Origin: Candidatus Merdivicinus faecavium
GTDB lineage: Bacteria; Bacillota; Clostridia; Oscillospirales; Ruminococcaceae
Reading direction: 5' to 3'
NCBI GenBank assembly: GCA_018716285.1
Contig: DVKD01000039.1
Location: 1-64,000, forward strand
DNA length: 64,000 nt
Shown here one piece after another: positions 17,334 to 25,911 of the stretch (within the stretch, counting starts at the first letter, position 1; each line of letters begins with the position of its first letter). The notes beneath the pieces are model-generated. The model saw nothing but the letters and a program-made list of their open reading frames with translations, did no database searches and was not told the origin of the DNA. The position numbers and the translations under genes were made by a program.

Positions 17334-17356
17334 AATCATGCCTCCTAATCCATTCG

Positions 17357-17374
17357 GGAAAGGCGGGCCTTTCC
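17357..17374 (-). promoter_or_regulatory. Hairpin in the hpf leader
   Basis: A 7-bp perfect stem, GGAAAGG with CCTTTCC, and a 4-base loop sit about ten bases upstream of the hpf ribosome site, within the first 30 bases of the mRNA. It might influence mRNA stability or translation; there is no T-tract, so it is not a terminator. Confidence 0.4.
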
Positions 17375-17384
17375 TTGTGATTTC

Positions 17385-17413
17385 ATTATACCACAAATCG
17401 CCAGAAAAATCCA
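17385..17413 (-). promoter_or_regulatory. hpf promoter
   Basis: A perfect TATAAT (17385-17390) with an extended TGTGG before it lies 17 bases from TGGATT (17408-17413) on the minus strand. The weak -35 is offset by the extended -10. Confidence 0.65.
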
Positions 17414-17464
17414 GTCGTTTCCCGAAAAATTAGAGAAATCCGCAAAGATTATTCACATAATTTC

Positions 17465-18625
17465 CTATCCCAGAACCTTTTCCCCATCGATGAAGACCAT
17501 CGCCGGGCGCGCATAGGGGCCGCAGGGATCGTCCCCGTCCCGGTAGATGACGAGGTCGGCGTCCTTGCCGGGGCGGATGGAGCCGACCCGCTCGTCAATG
17601 CCGGCCGCCTCGGCTGCGTAGATGGTGATGGCCTTGAGGGCTTCCTCGTATTCCAGCCCGGCGCCGACTGCCAGCCCGGCGCAGAGCGGCAGGTACTGGA
17701 TGGGGATGACCGGATGGTCGGTGCAGAGGGCGGGTTTGAGGCCCGCGCTGTGGAGGAGGGCGGGGCCCTGGATGTCGAGGTTGCGCATCTCCGGCTTGGA
17801 GCGGTCGCAGAGGATGGGGCCAGCGATGACCCGCAGCTTCTCCCCGGCGAGGAGATCCCGGACCAGGTGCCCCTCAGTGCAGTGGACGACCACCAGGTCG
17901 AGCTTGAACTCCTTGGCGATGCGGACGGCGGTGAAGATATCGTCGGCGCGGTGGGCATGGAAGAAAGCCTTCTGCTTACGGGTGAGGACCGGGATCAGCG
18001 CCTCGCATTTGGCATCGTACTCGGGCTCGTCGAAATCCTCGTCCTCGTCAGCCCGCTCCTTGTCGTCGAGGTAGCGCTTGGCCTTGTTTAACTGGTCGCG
18101 GATGAGGGCGGCGGTTGCCATCCGGGTCATGGGGGCGGCGTTTTTCTCGTTGTAAACCGTCTTGGGGTTCTCGCCGAGGGCAAACTTCATGCCGATCGCC
18201 GGGTCGATGACCATATCATCGATGCGGCGGCCCTTCGTTTTGATGGCCGCCCACTGGCCGGAAATGGGGTTGGCGCTGCCGGGGCCGGTCAGGACGGTGG
18301 TGACGCCGCCCTTCCAGGCCTCTTCAAAGGTCCGGTCGAGGGGGTTCAAGGCGTCGATGGCGCGGAGCTGGGGGGTGACGGGGTCGGTGCTCTCGTTGCC
18401 GTCGTCCCCCTCAAAGCCGAGGCCGTCCTCCCACATCCCGAGGTGGGAGTGGGGGTCGATGAAGCCGGGCAGGACGGTCGCGCCCTCCAGGTCGACGACC
18501 GTTTCACCGGCGGGGACCTCGCTCATGGGGCCGACGCTGTGAATCTTGCCGTTCCGGATGCAGAGATAGCCGTCCGGGTAATTGATGTCCTCCATTGTCA
18601 GGATATTGCCGTGGATGAGCAGCAT
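17465..18625 (-). CDS. Amidohydrolase family protein
   Basis: Metal-dependent hydrolase of the imidazolonepropionase-like amidohydrolase group. The 386-residue protein has an N-terminal beta-sandwich half, the HxH metal motif in FIDPHSHLG, later His ligands in FFHAHRADD and VVHCTEGH, and the catalytic Asp in CTDHPVIP, followed by the family's closing segment GSIRPGKDADLVIY. The usual carbamylated Lys is not obvious, so the metal site may be mononuclear. The substrate is unknown. The start is ATG 18625 after AAAGGA. It begins 17 bases after asnB and is very probably in the same transcript. Confidence 0.85.
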   Translation of the reverse strand: MLLIHGNILTMEDINYPDGYLCIRNGKIHSVGPMSEVPAGETVVDLEGATVLPGFIDPHSHLGMWEDGLGFEGDDGNESTDPVTPQLRAIDALNPLDRTFEEAWKGGVTTVLTGPGSANPISGQWAAIKTKGRRIDDMVIDPAIGMKFALGENPKTVYNEKNAAPMTRMATAALIRDQLNKAKRYLDDKERADEDEDFDEPEYDAKCEALIPVLTRKQKAFFHAHRADDIFTAVRIAKEFKLDLVVVHCTEGHLVRDLLAGEKLRVIAGPILCDRSKPEMRNLDIQGPALLHSAGLKPALCTDHPVIPIQYLPLCAGLAVGAGLEYEEALKAITIYAAEAAGIDERVGSIRPGKDADLVIYRDGDDPCGPYARPAMVFIDGEKVLG

Positions 18626-18642
18626 AGTTTCGTTCCTTTCTG

Positions 18643-20583
18643 TCATTTTGCTTCTTCCTCCGCCTTCTGGGCGTCGAACCAGGCGTTGCGCTGGGTGTAG
18701 GCGAGCTCGCCGCGCAGGATGCGTTCGCGGGTCCTGTCCGCCTCAGCGATATACAGGCGGTGCCAGGTGAGGAAGACCAGGATGGACCAGAGCTTGCGGT
18801 AGTTGTCCGCCTTGCCGGAGCGGTGGTCCTCAAGCATTTGCAGCGCGGCCTTCCGATCGATAAATTCGTCGGCGGTCGAGCGGCTGATGATCTCTCTGGC
18901 CCACTCGTAGAGCTCATTTTTGAGCCAGACCCGCACCGGCACAGGATAGCCGAGCTTGGGACGCATAAAGGTGGCCGGGTCGACATAGTCTTTAAATGCG
19001 TAGCGGAGGAGGTACTTGGTCGTGCCGTTCTGCAGCTTGTCGGAATCCTTGAGGGTCGAGGCGAATGCGAAGACCTCCTTGTCGAGGAAGGGCACCCGCA
19101 CCTCGAGGGAGTTGCCCATGCTCAGGCGGTCGCCCTTGACCAGGATGTCGCCCTTGAGCCAGGTGCCGATGTCGACGTACTGCATCTTGATGAGGGGGTC
19201 GCGGTCGTGCACCTCGTCGAAATAGGGGCGGGTGAGTTCCGTGTAGGTCTGATTCGGGTTGCAGCATTTGAGGAAGGCGGCCTTCTGCTTTTCGTTAAAG
19301 AGGAAGGCGTTGCCGACGTAGCGCTCCTCAAGCGGGTAGCCGGCGCGGAGGAGGAAATTTTTCCCCTTGACCCCGTTGGGGATGAGGTGGGAAAGCCCGC
19401 GGCAAACCGCTTTGACCGCGGCGGGCGCGTCCTCAAACCGCCCGGCGCCGAGGGAGTCGCGGTAGGTCTTGTAGCCGGCGAACAGCTCGTCCGAGCCCTC
19501 GCCGGAGAGCATGACCTTAACATGGCTGGCCGCTTCCCGCGCAAGCATATAGATGGCGACGGTGGAGGGGTCGGCGACCGGGGAATCGAGGTGGAAGACG
19601 GTCTTCTCGAAGGCGTCCCGGAACTGTTCGCAATTGCCCTTGAGGACAATGTGCTCGACGTTCAAATGCTTGGCGATCTCCCGCGCGTCGTCGATCTCGC
19701 TGTAGGCGGCGACGTCGAAGCCGATGGTGAGGGCCTTGATGCCGGGATTTAAGCGGCTCGCGATGGCGGTCACGATGGCGGAATCGATGCCGCTCGAGAG
19801 GAAGGTTCCGACCTCGACGTCCGAGATCATGTGGTACTCGACCGACTCGGTCAAAACCTTGCGGAGCTTCTCCGCCTTGGCCTCAAAGCTCTCCTCGGAG
19901 GGCTTGCCGAAGGCCGGGGTGAAATACCGCTCGGTGCGGAATCCCTTCTCATCCGCGACCATATAGTGCGCCGCCTCGAGCGCCTGGATGCCGGGGGTGA
20001 TGGTATGCGGTTCCGGGACGTACTGGAAGGTAAAATAATGCTGGAGCATCGCGGGGTCGACGGTGAACTCCCCCATCTCTCCGTCAAAGAGGAAGGCCTT
20101 CATTTCGGAGGAAAAGAGGAGGCCGTCCCTGGTCTCGCGGTAGTAGAGGGGCTTGATGCCGAAGTAATCCCGGCCGGCGAAGACGGTCTTCTGCTCCGCG
20201 TCATAGATGAGGATGGCGAACATCCCGCGGAGCATCCCGATGAACTTTTCGCCGTACTTGCGGTAGAGGGCGACGATGACCTCGATCTCGGAATTGGTGC
20301 GGAACTCCACCCCCTCCTCGATCAGCGGGGCGCGGAGGTCGCGGTAGTTGTAAATTTCCCCGTTGAAGACGGCGATAAAGCGGCCGTCCTCCGAGGCAAA
20401 CGGCTGGGCGCCGGTGTCGAGGTCGATGATGGAAAGGCGGCGGAAGGCGATGTGGAAGCCGTCCCGGCGCAGGTACTGGCTGTCGTCCGGGCCGCGGTGG
20501 CGGATGGCGGCCGACATGCCGGTCATCATCTGCTCCGCGTCACACGCGCTGTTTCGGTTAAACATTCCTACAAATCCGCACAA
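18643..20583 (-). CDS. asnB: Asparagine synthase (glutamine-hydrolysing)
   Basis: Uses glutamine and ATP to convert aspartate to asparagine. The 646-residue protein has an N-terminal class II glutaminase domain whose nucleophile is Cys2 (initial MCGFVGMF, exposed after Met removal), NGEIYNYRDLR and the RxxFGIKPLYY-type linker, then the ATP-pyrophosphatase domain with the SSGIDSA P-loop and the SGEGSDELFAGY segment. The start is TTG 20583, fixed because Cys2 must follow it; AAAGGA lies about ten bases upstream. Several AsnB paralogues amidate cell-wall diaminopimelate rather than make asparagine, and its place right after the division cluster makes that worth considering. Confidence 0.93.
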   Translation of the reverse strand: MCGFVGMFNRNSACDAEQMMTGMSAAIRHRGPDDSQYLRRDGFHIAFRRLSIIDLDTGAQPFASEDGRFIAVFNGEIYNYRDLRAPLIEEGVEFRTNSEIEVIVALYRKYGEKFIGMLRGMFAILIYDAEQKTVFAGRDYFGIKPLYYRETRDGLLFSSEMKAFLFDGEMGEFTVDPAMLQHYFTFQYVPEPHTITPGIQALEAAHYMVADEKGFRTERYFTPAFGKPSEESFEAKAEKLRKVLTESVEYHMISDVEVGTFLSSGIDSAIVTAIASRLNPGIKALTIGFDVAAYSEIDDAREIAKHLNVEHIVLKGNCEQFRDAFEKTVFHLDSPVADPSTVAIYMLAREAASHVKVMLSGEGSDELFAGYKTYRDSLGAGRFEDAPAAVKAVCRGLSHLIPNGVKGKNFLLRAGYPLEERYVGNAFLFNEKQKAAFLKCCNPNQTYTELTRPYFDEVHDRDPLIKMQYVDIGTWLKGDILVKGDRLSMGNSLEVRVPFLDKEVFAFASTLKDSDKLQNGTTKYLLRYAFKDYVDPATFMRPKLGYPVPVRVWLKNELYEWAREIISRSTADEFIDRKAALQMLEDHRSGKADNYRKLWSILVFLTWHRLYIAEADRTRERILRGELAYTQRNAWFDAQKAEEEAK

Positions 20584-20643
20584 AATTGCAACATCCTTTC
20601 TGGCGTAAAGATCGGGCGGGCAGGCTTCCCCGCCATAGAAAAA

Positions 20644-20675
20644 TATCCTCCCTCGCGCGTTGACAAGGGAGGATA
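20644..20675 (-). terminator. Terminator after ftsZ
   Basis: A 10-bp perfect stem (TATCCTCCCT at 20644-20653 with 20666-20675) is followed by five T on the minus strand. It closes the dcw transcript. No clear promoter is seen between it and asnB, so asnB may rely on readthrough. Confidence 0.8.
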
Positions 20676-20687
20676 CCGGTCAGTCGT

Positions 20688-21794
20688 TTATTTGGAGCCA
20701 AAGATCCGCATGATGTCGCCAAAGTCCGCGTCCAGTTCAGGGAGGGGGGATTTGGCAGACTGATCTGCCGCCGGCTCTTCCTTGCCGGAACCGGCGCCGA
20801 CCCGCGCCTTGGACTTGTCCTCCAGGCCGGAATTGTAATCCTCGTCGAACCCGGTCGCGATGACGGTGACCCGGATCTCGTCGTTCATGCTGTCGTCGAA
20901 AACAAGGCCCCAGAAAATCGCGGCGTCGGGATGGGCCGCCTTTTCGATCATGGTCGAGACGAACTCGGCGTCCTCGTAGAGGAGGTCGTTGGAGGCGGTG
21001 ATGTTGATAATCACAGCCTTCGCGCCGGTGATGGAGGTCTCGAGCAGCGGGCTGGAAATCGCCATATCGGCGGCCGCCTCCGCCTTGTCCTTGCCGGTCG
21101 CGTTGCCGACGCCCATGTGGGCGACGCCGGCGTCCCGCATGACCGAGCAGAGGTCGGCGAAGTCGAGGTTGACGAAACCATCGGTGTTGATGAGGTCGGA
21201 GATACTCTGGATGCCCTGCTTTAAGACCCCGTCGACGACCTTAAAGGCGTCCTTGAAGGTCGTCTTCTGGTCGATGACCTGGCGGATGCGGTCGTTGGGA
21301 ATGATGACCAGCGAGTCGACCACCTCGCTTAAGGCCTTGATGCCCTCCTCAGCGTACATCATCCGGCGTTTCCCCTCATAGCTGAAGGGCTTGGTGACGA
21401 CGCCGATGGTGAGGATGCCCATCTCGCGGGCGATCTGGGCCACAACGGGGGCTGCGCCCGTACCGGTGCCGCCGCCCATGCCGGCGGTGATGAAGACCAT
21501 CTGCGCGCCCTTTAAGGCGGCCGCGATCTCGTCGCGGTTTTCCTCAGCCGACTGGGTGCCGAGCTCGGGCTTGCCGCCCGCGCCGCGCCCGTTGGAAGTC
21601 TTCAGGCCGATCTGGATCTTATACTCGGCTTTGGAGATGTCGAGGACCTGACGGTCGGTATTGATGGCGATAAAATCCACGTCGCGGACGCCGTCCTCGA
21701 CCATGCGGTTGACCGCATTGCCGCCCGCGCCGCCGACGCCGATGACCTTGATCACAACTGTTCTCTGCATATCATTCTCTAATGTAAAAGGCAT
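20688..21794 (-). CDS. ftsZ: Cell division protein FtsZ
   Basis: Tubulin-like GTPase that polymerises into the Z ring and organises septal wall synthesis. The 368-residue protein has [17 protein letters not shown], the tubulin signature [10 protein letters not shown], the T7 loop [11 protein letters not shown] and a variable linker ending in the conserved tail DIMRIFGSK. The start is ATG 21794 after AGGAGG at eight bases. It has its own promoter at 21869-21897 and a terminator at 20644-20675, so it can be expressed independently of the upstream wall genes. No ftsA lies beside it. Confidence 0.97.
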   Translation of the reverse strand: MPFTLENDMQRTVVIKVIGVGGAGGNAVNRMVEDGVRDVDFIAINTDRQVLDISKAEYKIQIGLKTSNGRGAGGKPELGTQSAEENRDEIAAALKGAQMVFITAGMGGGTGTGAAPVVAQIAREMGILTIGVVTKPFSYEGKRRMMYAEEGIKALSEVVDSLVIIPNDRIRQVIDQKTTFKDAFKVVDGVLKQGIQSISDLINTDGFVNLDFADLCSVMRDAGVAHMGVGNATGKDKAEAAADMAISSPLLETSITGAKAVIINITASNDLLYEDAEFVSTMIEKAAHPDAAIFWGLVFDDSMNDEIRVTVIATGFDEDYNSGLEDKSKARVGAGSGKEEPAADQSAKSPLPELDADFGDIMRIFGSK

Positions 21795-21868
21795 GCCTAC
21801 GTCCTCCTGTTTGCTAAGCGTACTATATTTTTTCCTTTCCATTTTGAAAAGGGGGTGCTCTACCTAAT

Positions 21869-21897
21869 ATCGTACCAGATTCCGGTCGAAAATTCAA
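21869..21897 (-). promoter_or_regulatory. Internal promoter for ftsZ
   Basis: TTGAAT (21892-21897) and TACGAT (21869-21874) lie 17 bases apart on the minus strand in the 151-base gap between divIB and ftsZ. Confidence 0.6.
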
Positions 21898-21945
21898 TAG
21901 AAAAAAGTGATTTTCTTCTGAAAAAATCCGACTTCTTTTGCCCGA

Positions 21946-23328
21946 TCAGGTCGAATCGGAAACACTGACCTGGCTTTCTCCGCCGCTGTCCCCGTCCGGT
22001 AGGGCGGCGCTGCTGTCGGAAGACGGCTCAGACGGCGCGGAGGAGTCCTCCGGCGTGGAAGAAACGTCCTCCGGCTGAGAGGAGGCGTCCTCGGGGGCGG
22101 TCTCGTCTGCAAGGCCGTCGTCCCAGTTCCATTCCCCCGCCCCGCCGCCCGGGACCTCGATCCCGGCCGCCGGCTGGAAGGGCATGACCGACGAGGCCGA
22201 CTGCGCGTCCAGGATTCCCGCCTCACCGGGCGGGATGATCGCACTGTATTCCTCTCCGGTCAGGACCTCTTTGACAAAGCGCAGCTTGTACTCGAGCTCG
22301 GAAAAGGAGCCGAGGCGAATCTCGATCCGGTTTTGCCAATAGATGGTGAGGGAGACCTCGCTCGAGATATCCACCGCGTTGACCTCGGAGAATTCCGCGG
22401 CTTCCAGCGCGCTGAACAGGGTCTTGAGGCTGGCCAGCTCATCCGGCATTTCCGGCGGGTCCTCGCCCTGTTCCTTGGCAAGAGCGGAGGCTTCCTCCCA
22501 GTTTTTCTGCTGAAGCTTGTCAACATAATCGCCGACCTGGGCGTTTTCGAGGGTGACCCCTACGACGACGACCCCGCTGCCGGAGCGGGCCTCCGCGTTC
22601 TTTTGCAGGATGCGGCCGCTCTGGCTGACGACATAATAGCTGCCGTCATAGAAAAGCTGGGCGCTCGGCTCCCCGTCGGCGATGGTGACGGTTAAGCCGG
22701 AGGGGAAATTCCGGTCGATGGTTACCCGGTCTGCCTGGGGCAGGCTTTCGAGCAGCGCATCCTCCATCGCGCCGGTATTGATGCGCAGGAGGTTGTCCCC
22801 TGTCTCGACGCCGAGGAGCGGGAGGACATCGGAGGCGGCGTATACCTCGCTGCCCTGCACCGTGATGGTCTCGATGTTGAAAAAGACGGTCAGCGAAAGG
22901 ACGATGCCGGTCGCGCTCAGGAAGAAGAAAAGGATGATGTAATAGAGGGTGTAATTGCGCTTGTGCCTGCGCCTGCGGCGGCGCTGGACCTCCCCGATGG
23001 CGGCCGCCCGCTGGTCCTGGGAATGCTGCTGCGGGCGGCGGGCGTTCCGGTCGATGGGGCGGGAGACATTCTGGCCGCTGCGCGGCGTCCATTCAGGCGG
23101 ATGCTGCGGAGCAGGACGCTGCCTGCTCTTTTTCCCCCGCTTTTTTGGCGGGCGCCGGCCCGGCGGGTGCCTGTTCGGCGGGTACTCCTGCGGCGGGCGC
23201 GGCTGCGGCGTCCCCCGGCTGGCGGGAACCGCCTGCTGCTGAGAGGACGGACGGCTGCGGGGAGCCGTCCGCTTCTGGGCAGGCCGTTTCCCGGATGGTT
23301 TTCCGGCCGGTTTTCTGGTCTGCGGCAT
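21946..23328 (-). CDS. divIB: Cell division protein DivIB/FtsQ
   Basis: Single-pass divisome protein that links FtsL/DivIC with septal synthases. The 460-residue protein has an unusually long cytoplasmic tail (residues 1-121, rich in Pro, Arg, Lys and Gln), a transmembrane helix at about 125-147, a POTRA domain starting at FFNIETITVQGSEVYAASDV, a beta domain, and a Ser/Glu/Pro-rich acidic C-tail from about residue 395. Typical DivIB proteins are about 260-300 residues, so both ends are extended. The start follows GGAGGG at a suitable distance. The gene lies 23 bases after murA. Confidence 0.88.
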   Translation of the reverse strand: MPQTRKPAGKPSGKRPAQKRTAPRSRPSSQQQAVPASRGTPQPRPPQEYPPNRHPPGRRPPKKRGKKSRQRPAPQHPPEWTPRSGQNVSRPIDRNARRPQQHSQDQRAAAIGEVQRRRRRRHKRNYTLYYIILFFFLSATGIVLSLTVFFNIETITVQGSEVYAASDVLPLLGVETGDNLLRINTGAMEDALLESLPQADRVTIDRNFPSGLTVTIADGEPSAQLFYDGSYYVVSQSGRILQKNAEARSGSGVVVVGVTLENAQVGDYVDKLQQKNWEEASALAKEQGEDPPEMPDELASLKTLFSALEAAEFSEVNAVDISSEVSLTIYWQNRIEIRLGSFSELEYKLRFVKEVLTGEEYSAIIPPGEAGILDAQSASSVMPFQPAAGIEVPGGGAGEWNWDDGLADETAPEDASSQPEDVSSTPEDSSAPSEPSSDSSAALPDGDSGGESQVSVSDST

Positions 23329-23351
23329 CCCCTGCCCTCCTTTCCTTCTGA

Positions 23352-24611
23352 TTAATCGGCGATCCGGCGGATATGTGCGCCGAGCGGCGTGAGCGCCTCT
23401 TCGATCCGCTCGTATCCGCGGTCGAGATGGTGGATCTCCCGCAGGATGGTCTCCCCTTCGGCGGCCAAACCGGCTGCCACAAGGGCCGCGCCGCCGCGCA
23501 GGTCGGTGCAGGACACCTCCGCGCCGTGCAGGGCGGGGACCCCTTCGACGACGGCCACCCTGCCTTCCAGCTTGATCTTTGCACCCATCCGCGTAAGCTC
23601 GCCCGCGTGTTTGTAGCGGCTTTCAAAGATATTTTCGACGAACATGCTGGTCCCTTCCGCCACGGCGGCTGCCGCCATGAGCGGCGCCTGCGCGTCGGTC
23701 GGGAAGCCGGGGTAGGGCATGGTGCGGACATCCCCGGCGGCGCGCAGCCGCGCAGGAGCCTTGAGCCGGATGCTCTTTCCTTCCACCTTGACCGCACAGC
23801 CCATTTCCTCGAAAATCGGGAGGATCCCGGCGAGGTGGACCGGCTCGGTTTCGGTGACGAGGATGTCGCCGCCGGTGCAGGCGGCGCAGCTTAAGTAGGT
23901 TGCCGCTACGATGCGGTCGGGGATGACCCGGTGCTCGCAGCCGCGCAGGGCTTCGACGCCGTCGACGACGATCGTCCCTTCCCCCGCGCCGCTGATCTTT
24001 GCGCCGCATTTGTTGAGAAAGTCGGCCAGATCGATGATCTCCGGCTCCCGCGCGGCGTTGGTGAGGACGGTGCGCCCCTCGGCGGTCGCGGCGGCGAGGA
24101 GGATGTTCTCGGTCGCGCCGACGCTCGGGAAGGAAAGGGCGATCTGCGCGCCCTTTAAGCGCCCGTCCACCCGGCAGAGCAGCCGCCCCCGGTCCTCCTC
24201 GATGATCAGCCCGAGCTTTTTAAGCCCGGCGAGGTGCAGGTCAATGGGGCGCGGGCCAAGCTCGCAGCCGCCGGGGAAGCTTAAATCCGCCTGCCCCGCG
24301 CGGGCGGCGATCGCGCCCAGGAAGACGATGGAGGAGCGCATCTCCCGCATGAGCGGTTCCGGCACGCTGTGGCTGCGGATGTCCGCGGCGTCGATGACGA
24401 CGCTCCGCCCCTGCCGCCGGACTTTGCAGCCGAGGTAGGACAGGATCTCGCAGGCCGCCCCCACGTCCGAAAGCTCCGGGCAGTTGTGCAGCACCGTCTC
24501 TCCGCGGCAAAGGACGGCGGCCGCCAGGAGCGGCAGGGAGCTGTTTTTCGCCCCATGTACCTTGATTTCTCCGCGGAGCGGACTTCCTCCGGTAATCATC
24601 AGCCGTTCCAT
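23352..24611 (-). CDS. murA: UDP-GlcNAc 1-carboxyvinyltransferase
   Basis: First committed step of peptidoglycan synthesis: transfers enolpyruvate from PEP to UDP-GlcNAc. The 419-residue EPSP-synthase-like protein has GAKNSSLPLLAAAVL, the active-site loop GGCELGPRPIDLHL with the catalytic Cys (the residue targeted by fosfomycin), and the FPTDAQAPLMAAAAVAEG segment. The start at 24611 follows AAGGGAG by seven bases. A terminator lies in the gap before it, so it may be partly uncoupled from murG. Firmicutes often have two MurA copies, and this is the one inside the dcw cluster. Confidence 0.95.
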   Translation of the reverse strand: MERLMITGGSPLRGEIKVHGAKNSSLPLLAAAVLCRGETVLHNCPELSDVGAACEILSYLGCKVRRQGRSVVIDAADIRSHSVPEPLMREMRSSIVFLGAIAARAGQADLSFPGGCELGPRPIDLHLAGLKKLGLIIEEDRGRLLCRVDGRLKGAQIALSFPSVGATENILLAAATAEGRTVLTNAAREPEIIDLADFLNKCGAKISGAGEGTIVVDGVEALRGCEHRVIPDRIVAATYLSCAACTGGDILVTETEPVHLAGILPIFEEMGCAVKVEGKSIRLKAPARLRAAGDVRTMPYPGFPTDAQAPLMAAAAVAEGTSMFVENIFESRYKHAGELTRMGAKIKLEGRVAVVEGVPALHGAEVSCTDLRGGAALVAAGLAAEGETILREIHHLDRGYERIEEALTPLGAHIRRIAD

Positions 24612-24726
24612 TGAAACACTCCCTTCAAAGGATCGCGCCGTTTTGCGCGTAATACTACAGACCATCCTATGCGCGCCCCTGTTCGGAGGTTCCAAAACAG
24701 CTTGTCCGCTCCGGCGTCTGAAAAAG

Positions 24727-24751
24727 CTTCCGCCGCAAAACGAGGCGGAAG
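24727..24751 (-). terminator. Terminator between murG and murA
   Basis: An 8-bp stem (CTTCCGCC with GGCGGAAG, 9-base loop) is followed by CTTTTTC on the minus strand. It lies inside the dcw cluster and could reduce transcription into murA, divIB and ftsZ. Confidence 0.75.
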
Positions 24752-24773
24752 GCGCATTTTCTTTAACATCCCG

Positions 24774-25907
24774 TTATTTCCCGCCTTTGGCGGCGAGGGT
24801 CGCCAGAATCGACTGGCAGATGCGGTCGGCGGTGTCGTAGACCGCGAGCTTGGCGGCGTTTGCGCCGAGCCTTGCAGTCTCCTCCGGGTCGGAGGAGAGG
24901 GCCTTGACCCGCGCGATCAGGGCGTCGCGGTCGTAGTCCTTTTCCTCGATGAGCAGGGCCGCGCCGTGATCCGCCAGGACCTTCGCGTTGTGGTACTGGT
25001 GGTTCTCTGCCGCATAGGGGTAGGGCACCAGGATGGACGCCCGTCCCACCACCTCCAGCTCGCTGATGGTGATCGCGCCGGCGCGGCTGATGATGAGGTC
25101 GGCCGCCGTCATGCAGAGGTCCATGTTGTCGATATACTCCCGCGTGCGGATCCGCGGGCAGTTTTCGAGCGAGACGCCCCGGTCGGCTAAAAGCCTCGGG
25201 AAATTCTCCCGCCCGTGCTTGCCGAAGCCGTGGATATGGTTGATCTTCCCTTCTTTGCTGTGCCAGGCCATCAGGTCGGCGGCCATCTCGTTGATTTTGT
25301 TGGCGCCGAGGCTGCCGCCCACCGAGAAGATGGTGAAGGCGCCGTCGAGGCCGAGCTTTTTCCGGGCATTTTCCCGGGTGGCCGAGAGGAAGGACTGCCG
25401 CACGGGGTTGCCCACCGTCTCGCAGCGGATGCCGGCCGGCATCCGGGATTTCGCCTCGGGGAAGGCCAGGAAGACGATATCCGCCTTCCTGGCGAGCAGC
25501 TTGTTGGTAACCCCCGGGAAGGCGTTCTGCTCATGGATGAAGGTCGGGATCTTCATCTTCTGGGCCTCCATCACGATGGGGCCGCCCAGGTAGCCGCCGG
25601 TGCCGATGACGGCGTCCGGACGGAAATCCCGCAGGACCTTCCGGGCCTTGAAGTCCGCGCTCGCAAGGTAGGAAACCGTCTTGATATTGTGGACGATATC
25701 GTGCGCCGAAAAACCGCGTGCGAAGCCGGATACCCGGATGTGCGCGACCGGATAGCCGGCACGGGGGACGAGGGTGTTCTCCATCCCGTCCGGATTCGCG
25801 ATAAAGAGGAATTCCGCGTCGGGCAGCCGCGCCTTCAGCTCGTTCGCGATGGCGATGGCGGGGTTGATGTGCCCGCCGGTGCCGCCGCCTACCAGGATAA
25901 ATTTCAT
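24774..25907 (-). CDS. murG: UDP-GlcNAc:lipid I GlcNAc transferase
   Basis: GT28 enzyme that makes lipid II at the inner membrane face. The 377-residue protein has the N-terminal glycine loop GGGTGGHINPA, the second G loop VIGTGGYLGGP, the IHEQNAFPGVTNKLL segment and the C-terminal nucleotide-sugar site (SRAGAITISELEVVGRASILVPYPYAAENHQ). The start at 25907 lies four bases after the ftsW stop, with only a weak AAGGCG site, consistent with translational coupling to ftsW. Confidence 0.96.
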   Translation of the reverse strand: MKFILVGGGTGGHINPAIAIANELKARLPDAEFLFIANPDGMENTLVPRAGYPVAHIRVSGFARGFSAHDIVHNIKTVSYLASADFKARKVLRDFRPDAVIGTGGYLGGPIVMEAQKMKIPTFIHEQNAFPGVTNKLLARKADIVFLAFPEAKSRMPAGIRCETVGNPVRQSFLSATRENARKKLGLDGAFTIFSVGGSLGANKINEMAADLMAWHSKEGKINHIHGFGKHGRENFPRLLADRGVSLENCPRIRTREYIDNMDLCMTAADLIISRAGAITISELEVVGRASILVPYPYAAENHQYHNAKVLADHGAALLIEEKDYDRDALIARVKALSSDPEETARLGANAAKLAVYDTADRICQSILATLAAKGGK

Positions 25908-25911
25908 ACGA

